Assembly (NCBI GenBank): GCA_037139195.1
Contig: JBAXGW010000118.1
Span: forward strand, 1 to 8,038
Source: JBAXGW01 sp037139195
GTDB taxonomy: Bacteria; Bacteroidota; Bacteroidia; Bacteroidales; JAHJDW01
Direction of reading: 5' to 3'
DNA length: 8,038 nt
Shown here: one piece after another, positions 1 to 5,800 of the stretch
Layout of the letters: every line of letters starts with the position of its first letter
Numbering within the stretch: position 1 is the stretch's first letter
Notes under the pieces: generated by a model
Seen by the model: the letters and a program-made list of their open reading frames with translations, nothing else
Databases searched by the model: none
What the model was told of the DNA's origin: nothing
Program-made: the position numbers and the translations under genes

Positions 1-20
1 TAACCATAATATATTGATAG

Positions 21-55
21 TCATTTCGAACGAAGTGAGAAATCTTTGAAGATTT
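21..55. repeat. Short intergenic repeat with hairpin
   Basis: Positions 21-45 contain TTCGAACGAAGTGAGAAA followed by TCT. I recognise this type of sequence as a short motif found between genes in many Bacteroidota and other bacterial genomes. It overlaps a perfect 6-bp stem with a 4-nt loop: AAATCT (40-45), TTGA, AGATTT (50-55). Only one copy lies in the window, so calling it a dispersed repeat rests on memory of the motif rather than on internal repetition. Its function is not known to me. Confidence 0.45.
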
Positions 56-780
56 GGTTTCTTATGTTTTAATCGGACAATATTGATAATTAATAAATTA
101 CAGCATGTTTTTTTCTATTGCGTAGCGTTAGAAAAAAATAATAAAAATTTCTAATGATGATTTTGAGATAAATACAGCAACAGCCTTTAATATAAAGAAA
201 TTCCTTAATCGAGTTAAGTCTCGATTAACCCAAATCGTTTGAATTATTATTCCTTTCTTTTGCTTGACCAACGGCAAAGCCCTCATGAGCACCGCTTAAA
301 CTATTAATATGCGAATAAAAGAAACAAAAGTCAAGACGAAACGAATTACCACCCGCACTGTCTGTTTGTTAGATTTTCGGCAAAGTCATTGCTGCGCAAC
401 TTTGCTCGAAAAGCTAAACAATCATCCATTCTCGTCTTCGCCAGCCTGCCCGTTTCGTCTAGCCAACGCTCGCTACGCAATATTTAGTTCTCTGCAGGTT
501 TTTGAAAGAAAACTCAAGGCTAAATCTCCTAATTTACAAACATTTTCAAATGCGTAGTGTTAGAAAAGCATCAAGAATATTCTTGCTGAAATATCATAAT
601 ATCAACAATTTTATTGCATTTGTCATCTTCAAGTTTTGTCCTAATGCGGATTATGGGATTAAGGAGCCTAATAGAATTTTATATCTTCTCTACAATTAGA
701 TATTTGATTTTTATTATAAATCCATCGTGAAAAACTGCTGAATATTGATGTTGAAAAAAGTGGCTTTTTCAAGGTCGACT
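56..780. other. Gene-free intergenic region
   Basis: No convincing gene lies here. The short open frames at 309-557 and 502-699 fall on the repeat element described separately and their translations resemble no protein. Apart from that element, the stretch holds an isolated TGCGTAGCG-TTAGAAAA block at 119-135, matching the right arm of the element's inverted repeat, probably a truncated copy. It also holds a hairpin at 751-772 (TTGAAAAAAG, loop TGG, CTTTTTCAA, with one bulged A). That hairpin is not followed by a T-run on the plus strand, so I do not call it a terminator. Confidence 0.6.
253..662. repeat. Diverged intergenic repeat element, copy A
   Basis: This element shares short blocks, in the same order, with copy B at 2154-2513. 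They are CTTTCTTTTGCTTGA (253-267), AAAGCCCT (276-283), CGCTACGCA (471-479), GTTTTTGA (498-505), TGCGTAGTG plus TTAGAAAA (551-567) and TAATGCGGATT (642-652). CGCTACGCA can pair with TGCGTAGTG as a 9-bp stem with one G-U pair, where copy B has a perfect stem. The sequence between blocks is poorly conserved. This looks like a non-coding, fast-diverging family of intergenic elements rather than a gene. Boundaries are approximate and mobility is only inferred. Confidence 0.55.
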
Positions 781-791
781 AACTAAACTAT

Positions 792-829
792 AAAAAACCG
801 TTGAGATGTTTAGTTATCAACGGTTTTTT
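792..829 (-). terminator. Rho-independent terminator of the fibronectin III gene
   Basis: A perfect 13-bp inverted repeat (792-804 and 817-829; core ACCGTTGA / TCAACGGT) encloses a 12-nt loop. Stem ends are A6 and T6 runs, so the structure could act in both directions. Read on the minus strand it lies 37 nt past the stop codon at 866 and ends in a U-run, so it most likely ends that gene's transcript. No plus-strand gene lies upstream in the window. Part of the loop (808-816) is perfectly complementary to 780-788 just outside the stem; see the findings. Confidence 0.85.
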
Positions 830-865
830 ATTAATGCTACAAGAATAATTGACGTAATTTCAACG

Positions 866-1477
866 CTATAAAACAAACAAAGAAATAGGCTTGCACCATT
901 CCCTTTGACCCTCTTTGATAACAAATGCCACGCGAAACCAATATTTTGTTTCGGGTTTTAAATTTTTTATACTGGTATAAGCTTGCAGTGTTCCACCTGC
1001 CATTATCCATTTGTCCTCACTTAGTTGCGAATCCTCGCAATATTGCCAAACACAGGCAAATCTTTCTCTTATTGCAGCATGTTTCAGAACAGCCTCGCCA
1101 CTTAATGCACCGCATTTGGCGGTAAAATCGGCAGCTTTAACATGAGAAGCTTGCTTAGTGGGGTTAAAGCCAGCACTCAATATTATATTTATATTCCCTT
1201 TTGCAATTCGGGCAACGTATTCGGCTTGTTGGCGCAATAAGTCGTCCAATATTTTTTCGGCTTCGTGAAGTGCTGCTGTTTTTTGTTTACCACCGCCTTG
1301 TGCAGCGTTATAGGCGGTTTCGAGCGTTAAACATGCCGATATTATTATTGCATAAGTAATATCAGGGCTTGTAAAAAAGCCCGAAGCAGGCATTCTGCTT
1401 GCTGTGATTCGTCCAAACTCAACTTTTGCTGGTACGGACAGTTTGATAAAATCAAACTTTACTTTAGTTCTAAACAT
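866..1477 (-). CDS. Fibronectin type III domain protein
   Basis: This encodes a 203-aa protein with no signal peptide or membrane segment, so it is probably cytoplasmic. The first 30 or so residues (start MFRTKVKFDFIKLSVPAK) lead into a helical region at about 40-100, with ETAYNAAQGGG and HEAEKILDDLLRQQAEYV. The last 80 residues form a fibronectin type III fold with the characteristic W (WQY), a NLKPETKYWFRV strand-turn-strand and an REW segment near the end. I recognise this architecture, about 200 aa with this N-terminal pattern, as a common Bacteroidota protein of unknown role, probably binding other proteins. The frame is open to an upstream ATG at 1510, which would add 11 residues (MLDPFVKLIII). 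I prefer 1477 because family members begin close to the KVKxDFxKLSVP motif. Neither start has a convincing ribosome-binding site, as is usual in this phylum. An AGGA about 10 nt before an ATG at 1524 opens only a 12-codon out-of-frame peptide. The terminator at 792-829 follows the gene, and the 21-bp array lies upstream. Confidence 0.88.
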   Translation of the reverse strand: MFRTKVKFDFIKLSVPAKVEFGRITASRMPASGFFTSPDITYAIIISACLTLETAYNAAQGGGKQKTAALHEAEKILDDLLRQQAEYVARIAKGNINIILSAGFNPTKQASHVKAADFTAKCGALSGEAVLKHAAIRERFACVWQYCEDSQLSEDKWIMAGGTLQAYTSIKNLKPETKYWFRVAFVIKEGQREWCKPISLFVL

Positions 1478-1510
1478 AATAATAATTAATTTAACAAAAG
1501 GATCAAGCAT

Positions 1511-1567
1511 CTCTTACATGGCATTTATGCTCTGTCCTTTTTATTTATAATTAATTGAATGTAAGAG
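1511..1567. promoter_or_regulatory. Inverted repeat upstream of the fibronectin III gene
   Basis: CTCTTACAT (1511-1519) and ATGTAAGAG (1559-1567) are perfect 9-bp inverted repeats separated by 39 nt. They sit 34-90 nt upstream of the preferred start at 1477 and end next to the alternative ATG at 1510. Formed in RNA, the stem would sit in the leader of the minus-strand transcript. In DNA it could be a pair of half-sites. No -7 promoter box was found between here and the array. Role unknown. Confidence 0.4.
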
Positions 1568-1600
1568 GGTAAGTGATATTATCCATACATATTATGTTAG

Positions 1601-1978
1601 TTATTGGTTTTCATTATACGATAATGCAACAGATGATTGCATGCATGCGTTGCATTACAGGTAGAATTTGTCGCAAATCTATCGACATGCGACACATTCC
1701 TATAGTTTTGTGTTACATTACTATAAGAATGCGACAGATGCTTATTGTAATTGGGTGCATTATTATAAGCATGCGACAAATGATTGCATGAATGCAACAA
1801 ATAATTGCCCGAATCAGTTGCAAGTCTATCTTCATGCGACGCACTTCTATGTTTTTGCGTTGCATTCTTATTAGCATCCGACGCATTACAATCGTTTTGT
1901 AACAAATCATTATTGTTTTGCGATGCATTACATAAATCAGCAGCATGCAAATAATTAGCGGTAATGCAATAATTAGCA
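1601..1978. repeat. Degenerate 21-bp tandem repeat array (about 18 units)
   Basis: The sequence divides into consecutive 21-bp units with no indels from 1601 to 1978, best matched from 1622 to 1936 (15 units). Each unit has a variable flank and a core at unit positions 5-13 related to TGCGACGCA. Examples are TGCGACACA (1685), TGCGACAGA (1727), TGCGACAAA (1769), TGCGACGCA (1832) and TGCGATGCA (1916), where the number is the unit's first base. Other units carry the inverted form: TGCGTTGCA (1643, 1853), TTGTCGCAA (1664), CAGTTGCAA (1811). Some neighbouring pairs suggest a 42-bp higher-order unit: 1706-1747 and 1748-1789 share an inverted-type core followed by TATAAG and ATGCGACA. Because the period is a multiple of three, several frames stay open, including 1597-2016 on the minus strand. 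I do not call these genes. The array ends about 125 nt upstream of the fibronectin III start. Function unknown: possible protein-binding array, heptad-repeat coding sequence or neutral satellite. Confidence 0.85.
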
Positions 1979-2016
1979 TTGTACATTAACTTCATATTAT
2001 TGTTTGCAGCTATCAT

Positions 2017-2153
2017 TTCGCAAGTGCTATTGTAATAATAATAACTTTAATTATTACTAAATATTGCACAATTTAAAAATATAATAAATAAGATATAAAA
2101 ACAAAGATACGGAACAAAATTTAAACCCTGTTTAAGCGTTAGATTTGATTTTA
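2017..2153. other. AT-rich intergenic stretch
   Basis: This is a very AT-rich spacer between the 21-bp array and repeat copy B. It contains short TAA/ATT-rich runs at about 2034-2060 and a possible minus-strand -7 box at 2102-2109. I see no gene or RNA in it. Confidence 0.5.
2102..2109 (-). promoter_or_regulatory. Possible minus-strand -7 promoter box
   Basis: The minus strand reads TATCTTTG, an exact match to the Bacteroidota -7 consensus TAnnTTTG. No good -33 TTTG element lies at the usual spacing; the nearest TTTTG is only about 6 nt upstream. If used, it would start a transcript near 2095 that crosses the 21-bp array and continues into the fibronectin III gene. It is a weak call, since an 8-mer of this degeneracy is expected by chance in AT-rich DNA. 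Confidence 0.3.
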
Positions 2154-2513
2154 CTTTCTTTTGCTTGAACAAAAGAATCAAAATTCAAGAAAAATGTAAA
2201 GCCCTGCTATAGTCGTTTGTCGCACAATCATCGCTTCCATGCCCGACTATATCAGCCCCGTCACACATCGCCATGACATTTACTCACATATTTGATTTGT
2301 TAATATTGTGTTCGTGAGTGCTTCGCAGTTTTCAGCCAGCCCGCGCTACGCAGTATTCAGCTTTCTGCTTGTTTTTGATTTTCAATAATTAATGCGTAGC
2401 GTTAGAAAATTAATTGCATAAAATCTTCTTTAAATTACTAAAATCAGGTGTTTTTAGTTGTTGAAAATTTGCATTCTTTCAATAAAAAACAGCTAATGCG
2501 GATTCTGGGATAA
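2154..2513. repeat. Diverged intergenic repeat element, copy B
   Basis: This is the second copy of the element at 253-662, same orientation and block order. The blocks are CTTTCTTTTGCTTGA (2154-2168), AAAGCCCT (2198-2205), CGCTACGCA (2344-2352), GTTTTTGA (2371-2378), TGCGTAGCG plus TTAGAAAA (2393-2409) and TAATGCGGATT (2494-2504). Here the CGCTACGCA / TGCGTAGCG arms form a perfect 9-bp stem around a 40-nt loop. After the last block both copies continue with a TGGGAT segment. No open frame of note lies inside. A further TAATGCGGATT occurs alone at 2747-2757 in the leader of the next gene. Confidence 0.55.
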
Positions 2514-2564
2514 GTGAACAAGTATTGCTTAATATATTTTTTTAAAAATAATTTATTATTTCTC

Positions 2565-2592
2565 TTGTTTTGTAAAATAATTTCTATATTTG
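2565..2592 (+). promoter_or_regulatory. Promoter for the large T9SS gene
   Basis: TATATTTG at 2585-2592 matches the Bacteroidota -7 consensus TAnnTTTG exactly. Upstream, TTG (2565-2567) lies 17 nt from the box and TTTTG (2568-2572) lies 12 nt away; the first fits the -33 spacing better. Transcription would start near 2597-2600. It is the only exact plus-strand match I found between 2500 and the start codon at 2887. A one-mismatch alternative, GAACTTTG (2841-2848), lies nearer the gene but lacks a -33 element. Confidence 0.5.
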
Positions 2593-2886
2593 CATGCTCC
2601 CTGATAACAAAATTAGTTCTTTATCTGTCTGATTATCATTTTACAAGACTAAGAAAGACAACAAATAAGCGTTTGGCTTAATTTCGAGTATAGAAAGCAC
2701 CACATTTTCTAATATACAGAAATTAATAAGCATTAATTCTCGCATGTAATGCGGATTTTGCTTGTTGAAATTTGTAAAAATAAAATTCTAAAAAGAATTA
2801 GCCAATAGTTCCACGCTTAATTTTCTTAACTCTGCAATAGGAACTTTGCAGAATAACTTTTAACAAACAAAATAAAACTACCGCCA
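2593..2886 (+). other. Long structured leader of the large gene
   Basis: About 290 nt separate the promoter from the start codon and hold no convincing gene. A 12-codon frame begins at 2594, at or before the likely transcription start. Visible structures are a 6-bp hairpin AATTCT-AAAA-AGAATT (2784-2799) and a 7-bp hairpin at 2831-2852. A stray TAATGCGGATT block (2747-2757) matches the end of the intergenic repeats. The last 30 nt before the ATG are A-rich and unstructured, which suits translation starts in this phylum. I do not recognise a known riboswitch. Confidence 0.4.
2831..2852 (+). promoter_or_regulatory. Leader hairpin with complementary loop
   Basis: TCTGCAA (2831-2837) and TTGCAGA (2846-2852) form a perfect 7-bp stem with an 8-nt loop TAGGAACT. 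The loop's GGAACT (2840-2845) is complementary to AGTTCC at 2807-2812, so two exclusive foldings are possible. The hairpin ends 34 nt before the start codon. There is no U-run, so it is not a terminator. A regulatory role is only a possibility. Confidence 0.35.
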
Positions 2887-5800
2887 ATGAAAAAACAAAT
2901 TAGAACAATGAAAAGGGAATATCCCTTGCCACAAAAATGGCTAAAAAAAGCATTATTTATTGTGTTATTATTTTCGTGTAAATTAATTTTTGCTCAAGTA
3001 CAACCTGAGCATAAAGTTCAAGTATCTCCAAATGGAGTAATGGATGATATGTATGATTTGTATGGGAACAAATACACGCTGAAGGATTTAATTATTGAAA
3101 ATGCAAATGTTAAATCATTTGTAACATCTATTAATTGTGGTTGTTTTACTGCTTACTTTGAAGCTGGTTGTGGTATGGGAGAAACCAATCTAATAGAAAC
3201 ACCCAGAAGAGACGTTTTATGTAAATTATTAACTGACCTATCGGATTTCATTACACCAACGAATCCTGCTAAAAGAGTTAATATATGGGTAAGAAATATT
3301 GCATCAGCACCAAATATTGGTAACCCTGCTACAAGCAATGTACTTGGAATGGCTACATCATTTTTTAATTTGCCTTCTGGAACTAACACAATTACAGGAG
3401 GAATAATTGATAATACCGCATGGGGAACTATTATTTCTGGTACCGACTCATATACTAATATTGCCGGCCCAATTATGCCAACTTCTGGTGGAGTTGGCTT
3501 TTATCATGCTATGATGGCATTTAATTTTTCAAATCCGGCAAATATTGATTGGAATACTAATTTAGGTACTACTAATATGCCTGGGCAATATGATTTGTAT
3601 ACTGTGATGCTTCATGAAATGGTACATGCATTAGGATTTGCATCATTAATTGATCTTGGCGGTAATTCTGTATTTGGATTTAGCAAAAATTATAAAAGTC
3701 GTTACGATTTGCTTTTAAAATCGTCAAACAATCTTAATATACTTTCAACTCCATCAGTTGCATCGCCAATGTACAACTATTTGGTTAATTCTTCTCTCAA
3801 TTCATCTATTTTTGGAACAAATGTTAACAACGGAGGCTGTATTTCAGATGTTACTAGTTGTAATAATGCTATTAAATATGTTGGGAGTACAACTCAAAAA
3901 ATATACAATCCAAATTGTTATGAAAAAGGGAGCAGTTTAAGTCATTTTGAAGATCAGTGTTTGATTCCTGATCAAAACAATCAATATTTTGTGATGTCTA
4001 ATCAAATGGGTAAAAATGTAGTAAAAAGATTTTTGAAACCAGAGGAAAGGCAGGTGCTTTGCGATCTTGGGTACAAAGTGCAATCAATATATGGCTCAGG
4101 AACGACCCTGCACAACTATAATACTTCAATGTGCAATAGCGGAATGGTGGTAGGAATTAATGATGGTTTGAATGGGTCAAATTACACCTATATGTATGAT
4201 GGTACTAATTCATTAAATATTTTACCATTAGCGAATGATTACAGCCAAAATGCAAATAACCTTAGAATTGAGGGCGTTCAACAAATTATAGGCACGTACG
4301 ATATATTAAGTAATACAGTAAATAGTATAACATTTAAGCCATCTTCACCTGGGCTAAGTGTATTGCGTTATGTACCCTACGATTATAATACAGGAATCAG
4401 AGGCAATATTACCTATATTTATGTTTTTAATCCACATGCTGGATGCGAGCCTAATACATGCTTTATGGTAAATAATGGGAACTTTGAATCAAGTGAAAGT
4501 ATTGATTGTTACATGGGAATAGGTAATTATTTAGTAACATTGGATTGTTGGTATTCATATGTGTCTGATCCCGATTTATTTAGTCGGAATACATTTGAAC
4601 ATTGTTCTTATTCCATTCCAACAAATTTTAGTATTCCATTAGGGGAAACATACGATAATGAACCTTCTTTTACAAGTACAAATAATAAACATTTTATTGG
4701 ATTGGTAGGTCAAACTACTGGTGAAAAAATTCAGGAAGGAATTCAAACTCAATTATCTTCCCCCTTTACTGATGGAAATAAATACAAAATTAGTTTTTGG
4801 GCAAAAGTCGCAAATGATTCTTACTTTGCAAACTCAAATGGGAATATTGATATTTGTGGATTGCAGGGGATACTCTCTCCTGCTTTATCTTACGATCCAA
4901 CAAATCCCAATATTGAAATATTTGGAAATGTGCAGGTTCCAGCAAATGGTAATTGGACCTATTGCGAATTAACATATACGCATTATGGCAGCCCATTAAA
5001 TGCATTGCTTTTGGCTTTTGCTGCATACCGGCAACCAACAAATATTACAAGATATATTTATATAGATGATGTAAAGGTCAGCCTTGCAGATTTGTCGGTT
5101 ACATTTAATCCGCCTTCAAGTATTTGTCAAAATAGTCAGCCTTTAAATTTAACATCTTATGTTCAGCCTCCTGGTGGTAGTTTTTCGGGATTGGGGGTAA
5201 CAGGAAATCTGTTTAATCCTAATACATCTGGCATAGGAAGCAGTTCAACAATATTATATACCTATACAAACCCGACATCAGGTTGCCCAGTAACTGTTCC
5301 GGCAACAATATCCGTAAATCCGGCTCCAATAGCTAGTATCAATGGTGCTGCAACATCATGCGATGGAAGTTTAAATTATAACATTACACAAGCTCCATCA
5401 ACTACTTACACTTGGAGTGCTAACAATGGCGCTATAATGAGCCCCGCAACCGGACCCAGCTCAACGCTTAGTAATATAACCAATAACACAACTATTACTT
5501 TGGTAGCAACTAATCAATATGGCTGTTCATCCAGTTCAACTAAAGATGTTGCTTATTGCTGCCCTGCTCCTATTGGTGTGCAAATGTTTACAAATCCAAA
5601 TACGACTATAATTAGTAATTATTTGCAAACATTAGGTAATAATACCGTATGTATATCTGGAACTTGGACTGTTAATGCAAGTGCCACTTATTCAAACAAA
5701 ACATTTTTAATGGAGCCTAATGCAAAGATTATTATTAATGATGGACAAACACTTACACTTACAGAAAGATGCCTTGTAAAATCTAACTGTAATTATATGT

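Noticed and set aside
309..699. Plus-strand open frames of 82 and 65 codons
   Set aside because: They lie on the intergenic repeat element, overlap each other, show no domain or signal features, and have no promoter or start context. Frames like these are common by-products of such elements.
751..772. Second terminator (TTGAAAAAAG / CTTTTTCAA)
   Set aside because: The stem is AT-rich with a bulge, and no T-run follows it on the plus strand. The perfect hairpin at 792-829 explains termination better.
780..829. Complete H-type pseudoknot at the terminator
   Set aside because: Both helices are perfect, but the connecting segments are 0-3 nt, too short to span helices of 9 and 13 bp. I treat them as alternative foldings.
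925..1125. Plus-strand 66-codon frame
   Set aside because: It is antisense to the fibronectin III gene, whose protein is clearly recognisable.
1601..1978. CRISPR array
   Set aside because: Units are contiguous and degenerate at 21 bp with no constant repeat alternating with unique spacers, and no cas gene is present.
1573..1979. Plus-strand frames at 1573-1791 and 1668-1874 and a second minus frame at 1713-1979
   Set aside because: All are consequences of a 21-bp period keeping frames open; they overlap each other and the longer minus frame, and none has other support.
2594..2632. 12-codon leader peptide after the TATATTTG box
   Set aside because: Its ATG falls at or before the expected transcription start, and the frame shows no attenuation-type codon run or adjacent terminator.
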